The position numbers and the translations under genes are program-made. A stretch of DNA of 64,000 nt, taken from Magnaporthiopsis rhizophila (Eukaryota > Ascomycota > Sordariomycetes > Magnaporthales > Magnaporthaceae). Positions 55,476 to 64,000 of this stretch are shown here, in pieces (the first letter of the stretch is position 1; each line of letters begins with the position of its first letter). Location: positions 27,118 through 91,117 of the forward strand of contig PYSS01000141.1 in the NCBI GenBank assembly GCA_003049465.1, read 5' to 3'. Under the pieces are notes generated by a model. That model made no database searches, was not told the origin of the DNA, and was given only the letters and a program-made list of their open reading frames with translations.

Positions 55476-57341
55476 TGCGACAGCCGCCCTCTCTCTCTTT
55501 TGCTCGCGGTCTCGGTCTCGGCTGACGATAACGGGTCTCGTGTGCGTGTTTGCTAAACAGCTGGGAGCTCACGTCTCGACGCGAGCATGTGGGGAGGCGC
55601 GCGAGGCGGGTGCGGAGAGCCGGAGGAGGGTGAGCGCGCGAGAGGGTAGGTGGCCTGACAAGCCCCTTGAAGCGTAGAGGAGCAAAGTAGGTAACTAGAC
55701 GTATGCCAAGCCAGCAGCAATGAGGCAGAGAAAACACAGTGGAGAGCACAAAGGAGGGTCTCGATAGCTGAGGGGCTAGCTAGGCTGCGATATGAAGGGC
55801 CTGGAGAATTCACACAGAGACTTGCTTGATGTTGCCGTGAGGTCCCAGAACGGAGAAAGTGTGACGGTAATCGGCGAATGAAGAGAGTAAAAGAGACTTC
55901 TTGGTTGCCAACAAGGGGCGCCGTGGATGGTTTGAAGACACAAGAAAAAAAAAAGTGCCACCACTCTTGAGATAGCAGTGTCAGTACATGGGTATTACCT
56001 GCGGCGTCAAGGTGGCTAAGTGGGGTAGCTCCCCTGAAGCACCCCGTCGGCCAGCCCGGCGTCGCCTCATAATGCCCCGGCGCAGGTACCTCGACGGTAT
56101 CAGTTGCACTGAGCAAGCACGCCACTCTCGGGGCCAAATTCAATTCGGTTTAGAACAGGTTAACACTGGGTACCCTTGACCCACAAACAACCCCCCATTT
56201 CGTATCGCGCCATCATCAAAGGCGCAGCAGTTTGGATTCCATGTTCCAGTTCTTTCAGCCGTAATGGGCTTAGAGCATTGAAAGCGTGTGTGGTTGTTTC
56301 GTCAATAACAACCAACCACGTCCTTTTATTTCTCGTTCCTCTTAAACAACGCTGTCGTGCTTGGATTGACCGCACCATGACGCTATGGCTCCCTCGCGTC
56401 GACTAATGCTGTCCCGCCATGCGGGCTGACCGGCTGTCCTCGTGGCCACCCGCTCTGAAGAACGTTGGGTCGGCTTGGGGCTGGCTGGTTGGTTCATGCT
56501 GCCAAGCCGCCTGTCCTTTTCCTCCTGTCATCGTCGCCATTTACCTACCAGGGATTGGTGGTGTGGTGTTACAATGCACTAGAGCAGACAACAGGGAGAA
56601 GCGGGGGTCGTCACGGCCAATTGCTGCATATACTTCGCGGACTGCAGCCCGTATAAGCTTTCACAAACAAACCGTGTCCATCAGCTAGAGAGCCTGGGTT
56701 TCGTATTGCGTTATGGGGTATCGTGATGGCTACCATATATCCGTCCAATTAGCGCCGTCAGAATTGGATCAGCGTCGAGGCCGGTCGAAGCCTCCGCTGA
56801 CCCTACCCCAGATTGATCCTCAGGGCGCCAGCCCGCCAGTAAAAGGGCCATTTCGTCCCTCAATGCGTCACGGTCTGGACCAATGGAGGGAGGAGCGGTG
56901 CCGCCCTAACACTTTTTCTTGATCCCTTGCTTATTCTTCTGTCGACCCCGCGCGATTCGACACGCCTGCAGCAACAACGTGAATGAGAAAATGTTGGGGG
57001 AGACGAGAACGGGATGGGCTGCTGTGCCATCAGGGTTTTGAGCCAGCGCGGACATGCGGCTCGGGGAGCGAGCCTATCGGTTGTGTCGGTAGACTTGTTT
57101 ATCGTCTCCTCCACGTCATTCGACGTCATGTTAAGGACCGGCGCTCAGTCCGATGTCTATCTGCCTGGATATCTATGTCTCCGCAACTCTAGATAGCAGG
57201 ACGCACTATCTCCCGAGCGTGCGTATCTTACATTCATAGCTCTCCCTATCTCCCGTCCGCGTGTTGAGTCCGAGCGACCCCTGCGCTCGGATTGCCGAAT
57301 CGTACGCTCCCGGGAATTGCCGCTTTTCAGCCAGTCATGCA
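55476..57341. other. Spacer upstream of SCT1, 3' of ETP1
   Basis: 1.9 kb between two minus-strand genes. A 196-codon frame (55553..56143, minus) shows no domain or codon pattern I trust. A T-loop-like word was sought and not supported. No gene recognised. Confidence 0.5.
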
Positions 57342-59861
57342 TCACTTCTTGGCCCGACCCTTGCCTTTCGCCTTCCGCCTCTCCTCGGCCGTCGCCGGCA
57401 CGCTGGCCGAGCCCGCCTCCAGCTCTCCAGCCTCGACCTTGCCCTCGTTCTCGAGCTCCCTCAATTTCTCCTGTCCCGAGATGAACATGGTCAGATCTCG
57501 GTTCATCTCCTCGAGCTCTGCCTTGTCGACTTTGAGCTGCTCCACCTCGCGCCTGAGCCCCTCGAGCTCGCCGTTGATGTGCCCTATCCGCTCCATCAGC
57601 CCCTCCCCAACTTTTTTCTCTTCTTGCAGCGTCCGGCCCAGCGACCGTGCTAGCTCCGCCGCTTTATCCGCCCGCCGCCGCTCGCGGTCTACATCTCGCT
57701 CGAGAGATGGGATGACCTCGCGCTCTAGCGCCGCATGCGCGGCCCGTACTTCGGACAGTTGCCGTAGAGCGTCCGAGGCGGCGCTGCCCGCTGCCTCGGC
57801 TGCCGCCCCAGCTTTGGCCGCCTTATCGGCCGCCTTGCTGACAAGCTCCTCGAAGTAGACACGCTGAGACTCGAGTTGGCTCGTTAGGAGATGTGTGTAC
57901 TCGAGCCCGATGCGGTCGAGTTTGGCTCGAGGTACCACGTCCTCATCGTAGTTCTGATGCTGTCCCTCTGGACCTCCGTCCCACCCCTGGCCGTTGCCTT
58001 TACCTCTCTGCGGTGTGACGCCGTCGAAGTTGTTTCTGCTTCGCGGAGTCACGCCCACCGACCCCGCCGGCAGCTCCACCACCTTGCCCTCCCCCTTCTC
58101 GCGTATAAGCCGGTGCACCCACATGTCCCCTGCGTAGTCCCAGACGTGCTGTGTTTCCAGCTCGAGGCTGAAAGAATGTGCCGTCTCTTTCCAATGATCC
58201 TTGGCGTGTCCACCTCTGTACCGGCCGCATCCCACGTTGCCGCAGATGAGGCAGATCCACAGGTCCTCAGCCTCATCGCACACACGACATAGGTTGGACA
58301 CGCCCGCCCCGAAAGGCTCTGGGTGCTGACCGCCACTGCTCGTGCCTGTCGCCGCTGCTGAGGACGATGACTGGTATGGTCCGTTATCGGTCGTGCTGCC
58401 AGCAGATCCGAGTAGAGAAGGGTTCGTGGCTCGGCAAACGGGGCACCCGGACCCCTTCCACGTCTGCAGACAGGTGCAGTGGAACACGTGTTGACAGAGT
58501 ATGGTCATGAGACCTGTTGTATCGTCCATGCGCTCGAGGCAGACAGGGCAAGTGGGCAGCTCGACGAGGTCGGCGGTCGGCGGTGGGAAGGGCCGCAGCG
58601 AGTTTGAGACGGAGCCGGAAGGGTCCTGGAAGCGGGCCAGCGGCTGTTTCCTGGGCGTCTCGACGGTGATCGATTTGATAAACGTAACATGACAGATTTC
58701 CGCCTGTGTACGGTTGCGTAACGTTTGCGCATCAGTTTCAAAGTCGCTCCCCGGATCAAGCGATTCGGCCTGGACGGGCAGTGAATCTGGAAGACATACC
58801 TCGAGACTGTTGAAGACCTTGCCATCAAACTCGTTGCGCCACTCCCTCGCCCGCTCAGGGTCCCTGAACTTCAGGAGCACCATGTAGCGGTTCGTCCGGC
58901 TCGTCATTACCATGCGATAGTGGCTCACGTCGCCACGCCACGTCTCGCCCACGAACCCGACAAATTCGCTCGGAGACAGATAGCTTGGGACTGCGGGGAC
59001 GCACAAGATGGTCCCATCGTCGTCTCCTGTGCCTGAGCACGTGGCTTTGCCGTCTTCGCCTGTAGCATGCGCGCCATCCACACCTCCGCCAGTCCCACCA
59101 CCCTCCCTGTAAAGATGCACGATGCCCCAGCCAACTGCGGTGTTCTTGTTCTCGAGCGACGTGAACCGCGCTCTGGTCGCCTGTCCAGCGCCCCCAAGGG
59201 TCGGTCCGAGCGACGCTGCCGGAGTGATCAGTGACTCTCCCCCGCTGTCGCCTCCAGCCGGGGAAGCAGCCTGAGATGCGGCCGCGCCGCTTTTGGGCGG
59301 CAGGGCCTCAGTCATATCGAAGCTCTCGATGTTCACCTTGCCGAAGCGCCAGTCTCGAGCCGCCGTCTTGGGCCCGAGGCCAGCGTCGAACCCGGGAGGA
59401 GGGAAGCTCGAAGATCTGGCCCGCCACTGTAGTGGCCGTTCCTGTTGCCGCTGTTGATCCCCAGCGCCCGCCGCCGCGTGATGGATGGTTCCAGAAAGCG
59501 AGAGGTTCGGAGGTACGCTCGGTCGCGATGTGCCGCAATCAACCACCCGTGAACCCGACAGCGCCGCCGCCTGCTGAGTCGAGGAAATGTGACGCCGATC
59601 TTCGGGTGGGATGTAATCTTCGACGGCGGATTCCCGCGTGTGCTGACGAGGTCTGACTCCGCCCCAGACCGCCGACGCGGCCGATTTTGCGATCGCTCGG
59701 CTGCGAGGGTGGGAAGGGAGGTTGCTGAAGAGTGCGGCGCCGTCGGCAGGGATCCAGATGTTGCGGTCGGCGTCGTCGCTCGCCCCTCCCGGTGGCGAAG
59801 GAGCTTCGGGGTCTGGGGACGGGTAGAGCTCGAACTTAAGATGGTAGTGGTACGAATTCAT
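57342..59861 (-). CDS. ETP1: ETP1/BRAP2-type RING and ZnF-UBP protein
   Basis: Probable E3 ubiquitin ligase/scaffold. Exons 58800..59861 and 57342..58703; intron 58704..58799 (GTATGT...ACACAG); 807 residues. The BRAP2 RRM-like region (about 240-370) includes VPSYLSPSEFVGFVGE and NRYMVLLKFRDPERAREWRNEF, joined by the splice at FNSLE-AEICHVTFI. The RING finger is at about 405-445 (CPVCLERMDD, CQHVFHCTCLQTW, CPVC). The ZnF-UBP follows at about 488-560 (CRVCDEAEDLWICLICGNVG, HAKDHWKETAHSFSLE). A long coiled coil is at about 620-790, and the protein ends in a basic GRAKK. Order and spacing match yeast Etp1 and human BRAP. The intron is 96 nt, in frame and stop-free, so the unspliced frame reads through with 32 extra codons. 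Confidence 0.93.
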   Translation of the reverse strand: MNSYHYHLKFELYPSPDPEAPSPPGGASDDADRNIWIPADGAALFSNLPSHPRSRAIAKSAASAVWGGVRPRQHTRESAVEDYIPPEDRRHISSTQQAAALSGSRVVDCGTSRPSVPPNLSLSGTIHHAAAGAGDQQRQQERPLQWRARSSSFPPPGFDAGLGPKTAARDWRFGKVNIESFDMTEALPPKSGAAASQAASPAGGDSGGESLITPAASLGPTLGGAGQATRARFTSLENKNTAVGWGIVHLYREGGGTGGGVDGAHATGEDGKATCSGTGDDDGTILCVPAVPSYLSPSEFVGFVGETWRGDVSHYRMVMTSRTNRYMVLLKFRDPERAREWRNEFDGKVFNSLEVCLPDSLPVQAESLDPGSDFETDAQTLRNRTQAEICHVTFIKSITVETPRKQPLARFQDPSGSVSNSLRPFPPPTADLVELPTCPVCLERMDDTTGLMTILCQHVFHCTCLQTWKGSGCPVCRATNPSLLGSAGSTTDNGPYQSSSSAAATGTSSGGQHPEPFGAGVSNLCRVCDEAEDLWICLICGNVGCGRYRGGHAKDHWKETAHSFSLELETQHVWDYAGDMWVHRLIREKGEGKVVELPAGSVGVTPRSRNNFDGVTPQRGKGNGQGWDGGPEGQHQNYDEDVVPRAKLDRIGLEYTHLLTSQLESQRVYFEELVSKAADKAAKAGAAAEAAGSAASDALRQLSEVRAAHAALEREVIPSLERDVDRERRRADKAAELARSLGRTLQEEKKVGEGLMERIGHINGELEGLRREVEQLKVDKAELEEMNRDLTMFISGQEKLRELENEGKVEAGELEAGSASVPATAEERRKAKGKGRAKK

Positions 59862-60753
59862 ACCCCTTGTGTGTCGCGACAGGCAGGTGCTCTTCGTGTC
59901 GGCTGTTGTTTTGCTGAGAATGTACAGTCAAGAATGGGCCTGGCCTCATTGCCCGTACGGCGTTAGTGAGGCTGGGGCAGAATTAGAACCGCGATTCCTG
60001 GCGACCAAGGCGGCAAGAGCAGTGCCCCCACGTGCTGGAGAGAGCTCCTGGACTTGGGGACCGAGTATACAGGCCATCCGGTCGGGCATGATCTTGCCAA
60101 CTTGGATCACGTCGTTGCACAACAACGACAAGAGGGAGAGGGGTTATGGAAGAAGACAAAAAAAAGATGTAACAAAGAAATGAACGTGCGCAGGGGCAAG
60201 CTAGGTACCCCACCACGTTCGCCAAATACTGCTTGGAAGTCACCAAGTCGAAGCAAAAGATGCTGGAAAGGGGAACAGAAAGTAGGAGAGAAAAAGAATA
60301 TAGACAAGGAAGCGATTTACGACTTCAATCAGCGTTGTTGCATTTGCAGATTACTACCTATTTGACTGCACTCCCACGATATTTGGGCTCGGTCCAAGCT
60401 CCGCTGTCAGTGATGTCACGCGTCTGCAGCAATCCCACGTTTACGACTCCGCAGACGGCAATGCAAGCAGCGCTGATTGATTCTCCTACCGAGGCTATTG
60501 AACCCCAAAATGAAGAGAAACCCGACGAGCCAACTGGCGGGGTCATTCACATGTGCATGATAAAGATACACCGCAGACTTCACTCCGGAGTCTATTCGTG
60601 ATGGCTTCAGTACCATGTGATGCCACAGGCATCAGGACTATAGAGATCCGACGAGTTCCAAATACCCGGTCATCCTGTTCATTACTGACCAACCCCGTAA
60701 AACGTCGCTCCGTATCTCATGCCAGGCCGAATCCCGACCAGGACCCGGTCACC
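59862..60753. other. Spacer upstream of ETP1, 3' of polyubiquitin
   Basis: 0.9 kb with A-rich and mixed sequence; only short unrecognised frames. Confidence 0.55.
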
Positions 60754-61753
60754 TCACTGGCCACCGCGCAGACGCAGGACCAGGTGGAGAGTAGACTCCT
60801 TCTGAATGTTGTAGTCTGACAGGGTGCGGCCATCCTCCAGCTGCTTACCCGCGAAAATCAGGCGCTGCTGGTCCGGAGGGATGCCCTCCTTGTCTTGAAT
60901 CTTGCTCTTCACGTTGTCAATCGTATCGGATGATTCGACTTCGAGCGTGATGGTCTTTCCAGTGAGGGTCTTGACGAAAATCTGCATGCCACCTCGCAGA
61001 CGAAGCACCAGGTGGAGGGTGCTCTCCTTCTGGATGTTGTAGTCCGACAGTGTGCGACCATCCTCCAGCTGCTTGCCCGCAAAGATCAAGCGTTGCTGGT
61101 CCGGGGGGATGCCCTCCTTGTCCTGAATCTTGCTCTTGACGTTGTCAATCGTGTCCGATGACTCGACTTCCAGCGTGATGGTCTTGCCGGTAAGCGTCTT
61201 GACGAAGATCTGCATACCGCCACGAAGGCGGAGGACGAGGTGCAGGGTGCTCTCCTTCTGAATGTTGTAGTCGGAAAGAGTCCGACCGTCCTCGAGTTGC
61301 TTTCCAGCGAAGATCAGGCGCTGCTGGTCGGGCGGGATACCCTCCTTGTCCTGAATCTTCGACTTGACATTGTCGATGGTGTCCGAAGACTCCACCTCCA
61401 AGGTGATGGTCTTGCCCGTCAGGGTCTTCACGAAGATCTGCATACCTCCACGGAGGCGGAGGACGAGGTGCAGCGTCGACTCCTTCTGGATGTTGTAGTC
61501 CGAGAGGGTCCGGCCATCTTCAAGTTGCTTGCCAGCGAAAATGAGACGCTGCTGGTCGGGAGGGATTCCCTCCTTGTCCTGGATCTTCGACTTGACGTTG
61601 TCGATGGTGTCGGAAGATTCCACCTCAAGGGTGATGGTCTTGCCCGTCACTGCGATGCGAAGGACATACTGTCAGCGGGTTACGTCGGCGAAAGTAAGTG
61701 TTAATCGAATCAAAGTATCAAATGAACTTACGAGTCTTGACGAAGATTTGCAT
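60754..61753 (-). CDS. UBI4: Polyubiquitin, four tandem repeats
   Basis: Encodes four head-to-tail 76-residue ubiquitin units with one extra C-terminal Gln (305 residues), later cut to free ubiquitin. Exon 1 is 61732..61753 (22 nt, MQIFVKT plus one base); intron 61650..61731 (GTAAGT...TCGCAG); exon 2 is 60754..61649. The splice completes Leu8 of the first unit ([17 protein letters not shown]), an intron position I recall from other ascomycete polyubiquitin genes. Every unit keeps all lysines and ends LRLRGG; units differ mainly at third codon positions. Stress induction is usual for this gene and is supported only weakly here by upstream sites. Identity certain. Confidence 0.98.
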
Positions 61754-61995
61754 GGTGACGGCGGTGGGTGGTTGTTGGTGGGCAGTGATTGATTATGCAG
61801 GAGGTAAATGAAGATATGATCAAGCGCAGCTGATCTCGATCGGTTCAGATGGCGTACCAAAGGCGGATGCAGATGGCAGTCGGGGGTATCGTGAGGATGA
61901 AGGTAGAGGAAGAAGGTGGGAGAGGTCGGAAGGTGTCGTGGCAGGTTTAAATATCGGAGACGGCTGGGAGTGGAAGGACGTGGAAGGCCGACAAT

Positions 61996-62007
61996 CCAAT
62001 AGAGGGG
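61996..62007. promoter_or_regulatory. CCAAT box next to AGGGG (STRE-like) element
   Basis: CCAAT at 61996..62000 and AGGGG at 62003..62007, about 245-255 bp upstream of the polyubiquitin ATG. AGGGG/CCCCT is the stress-response element of yeast Msn2/4 targets such as UBI4. Both words are short, so chance occurrence is possible. Confidence 0.3.
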
Positions 62008-62125
62008 CAAGGGAGCCTGGCGGCGCAGCGTGGCTGTGAGTGCGTGCGAGGGAGGAGGCAACAACTGCTTTGCGGCGTGACCTTGCCCATTGATGGATGA
62101 TTCATCAGCCTGGATGGCAAGTGCG

Positions 62126-62133
62126 TTCCAGAA
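62126..62133. promoter_or_regulatory. Heat-shock-element-like TTCnnGAA
   Basis: TTCCAGAA, two inverted nGAAn units, about 375 bp upstream of the polyubiquitin ATG. Two units are fewer than the usual three of a strong heat-shock element. Confidence 0.3.
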
Positions 62134-64000
62134 CGGGCTAGCGACCCCTGCAGCCCAAGCGATAAGGAAGTCGCTAGGACCTTCGCTACCTGCCTTGCTG
62201 ACTGTGACCGCATGTACCCGCTACACATTCGGCCGCATGGATCAAACGCCAGCCCACCTCAGCGACCCCACCCCAGCTCAAGCGGCCCCCAGCCACAGGC
62301 CGGGACGACGACCATCAGCCCAGCAGAGGAAGCAACAGAAAGCCCGTGGTTTGTAAACAGCCCAGCTTTAGTCAAGCTCTGGGAAGACTACTCAGACGAC
62401 CGACCTCGCATCTGTATTAGAAAAGTTCGGGCATGTGTGGCAAACCAGACGTAGGGGCGAAGACGACCTGTGCAGACAGACAAAGGACCTCGGACCTGTC
62501 GGAGAGCGCGGTCGAAATAGTGCAGGCAGGTGGCTGGACCAGGTTGCCCCGACCTCTGCGGCTGGAAACTCCGCCGAATGACCAACTTCCCCGCCGCGCC
62601 CCGGCCTACCCCTGCCACCGCTGCCTCTCCAGCGCTTTGCCCGGACTCTGCCTCGCGTCCTGCCTGAGCCGAGACCCGGATGCGGAAAGACGAGGGGCAA
62701 AGGTCTACTAGGAACTGGCAAAGCCTTTAATCCGTTCAAATATGCCTCGAATTTTCTGCTCTGATTTTCCTCCGCAGAAAAAACAAAAAGCCGCGATTGT
62801 CAAGCTCGAAGCCCTGTAAATGCGATGACACAGGAAGCACTCAAGGTCCGATAGGCGAGCCTTCAAGGTTCACCGTTCACCCGCTGCTCAAGCCATCTCT
62901 TCTGCTGCCTCAGTGTTGGTTATTTTGGGTCTTTAGCCCTCTACATAACCGGCTCCGATTGCTGTTATTTCAAGCCAAACTCGACGCAGCACGAGTTGGA
63001 GCGTCTGACCACGCTGACCCCTCCGACGTTGACGAAAGTGCCGGTGGTTCACCCGCTTTGACGACGGGGCAGCCCTGATTCAGCACCTGACGACGTCATT
63101 GCCCACCCCCTCGGCTGAAGCATGCAATTGCCAGTGACATTCCTATGTACTGTCGCTTTGCGTGATTTTCCCCGTCCGAAATGGAAAGCAATATGCGTAA
63201 TCATGCGTCGGGTCGGCGGCAGTTGGTGGGTGTGATGGCTTGATTATCTGCCAGGAGGTAACGTAACCGCCCATCCTTCGGCCGGCTCCATGGATCAGAC
63301 TTTTGCCCACACGCTGAACGCAGAGAGCCCAAACCGGCCCAACCAACCATCGGGCGCAGAGTAATCATGTCGTCACACAATGCTGGCTTCCGTACCTTCC
63401 GTGGCATTATACCATGCGGAGAATAGCAGACTAACTGCGACAAGCCGCGACAGCTTTGGGCGTCTGCAAGTGTGCTCCAAAGAAAAGAAAACGAAAAAGA
63501 AAAAAGAGGAAGAAGACGTAGAAGAAAACTGGCGGCCCCAAGACACCGCAAATCCATCAATGTCTCGCCCGGGAGGATCCGGATCACTGCAGCCAGGCGG
63601 GCGTTTGGCCAAAACGGTGCGACGCCAACTGACACGACATCACCGCTTTGCTGCAATGCGACACCAAGGGGACACCATCACACCGCTAGAATTTTTTTTG
63701 GGTGGATGCATTTTGGTGCATTCTGACCACCATCTAGTCACTGTGTGTCGATGCCGTCTCTCCACGGTACCACCTCACCCTTACCAGATGCTGACAGGGG
63801 CATATTAACATGTATGTCTGTCTGTATGCACATCTATCAAAACGTAGATCCTTCACATCATGATAAAGTTCTGTCGTCGCGATGAGCGAAATGGGGACGT
63901 GAGCATTGCATAGCTGTTCATATTGTTGCCTTACAGGCATGTCATCTTGCGAACATGCGGTGAATGCCGTGCAGTACGTAGCACACGCGCTCTACAGGGG

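Larger units (their letters stand above)
61754..64000. other. Polyubiquitin upstream region to window end
   Basis: 2.2 kb without a recognisable gene. The first 400 bp is probably the polyubiquitin promoter and leader. Farther right are mixed short frames, one purine-rich run near 63480-63530, and no RNA gene. Confidence 0.55.

Noticed and set aside
55553..56143. 196-codon - strand frame between SCT1 and ETP1
   Set aside because: Ser/Leu/Pro-rich with no domain, weak composition support and no neighbouring exon.

Overview
This window is nuclear DNA from a filamentous ascomycete (Pezizomycotina), most likely a Sordariomycete. The genes are monocistronic, GC-rich and lie on both strands. They carry short introns (about 55-270 bp) with GTAAGT/GTGAGT-type donors and CTAAC-type branch sites, and nearly all products match well-known fungal families. 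I find no rRNA, tRNA, CRISPR array, phage or intact transposon.

Layout, left to right. 1-9.6 kb: 3' part of the chaperonin subunit CCT5 (+), the pre-60S factor REI1 (-) and an AZUL-like/HECT ubiquitin ligase of the HUL4/E6AP type (+). 10.8-14.3 kb: two unrecognised genes, a 449-aa protein (-) and a less certain 233-aa protein (+). 15-23.3 kb: four consecutive membrane-traffic and actin genes: YSC84/LSB3 (SYLF-SH3, -), an SFT1/BET1-like Qc-SNARE (+), the ArfGAP AGE2 (-) and LSB5 (VHS-GAT, +). 24.3-28.5 kb: a secreted LysM protein (-) and the rRNA cytosine methyltransferase NOP2 (+). 28.8 kb: an assembly gap inside a poly(A) tract. 29.7-35 kb: WHI2-like stress regulator (-) and a GPATCH1-type G-patch protein (-). 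37-40.4 kb: KIN1/MARK-type kinase with a KA1 domain (+). 40.7-41.1 kb: an AT-rich island with a perfect 14-bp inverted repeat. 42.8-48.2 kb: glycerol kinase GUT1 (+) and the NAD-synthesis enzyme NMA1 (+), which is split into seven exons. 49-51.3 kb: a decayed membrane-protein gene (-). 53-64 kb: glycerol-3-phosphate acyltransferase SCT1 (-), the RING/ZnF-UBP protein ETP1/BRAP2 (-) and four-repeat polyubiquitin (-).

Functional links are loose, as expected for a eukaryotic chromosome. Three genes belong to the ubiquitin system (HUL4-like, ETP1, polyubiquitin). Two sit either side of glycerol-3-phosphate (GUT1 makes it, SCT1 acylates it). Two serve ribosome synthesis (REI1, NOP2). Four adjacent genes serve vesicle traffic and endocytosis. 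I see no undescribed multi-gene system. The most informative details are at gene-structure level: two introns that are multiples of three and free of stops (GUT1, ETP1), a GC-AG intron (YSC84), exons of 12, 14 and 21 nt (LSB5, NMA1), a pseudogene with two recognisable lesions, and a gap whose two edges look like the same sequence.
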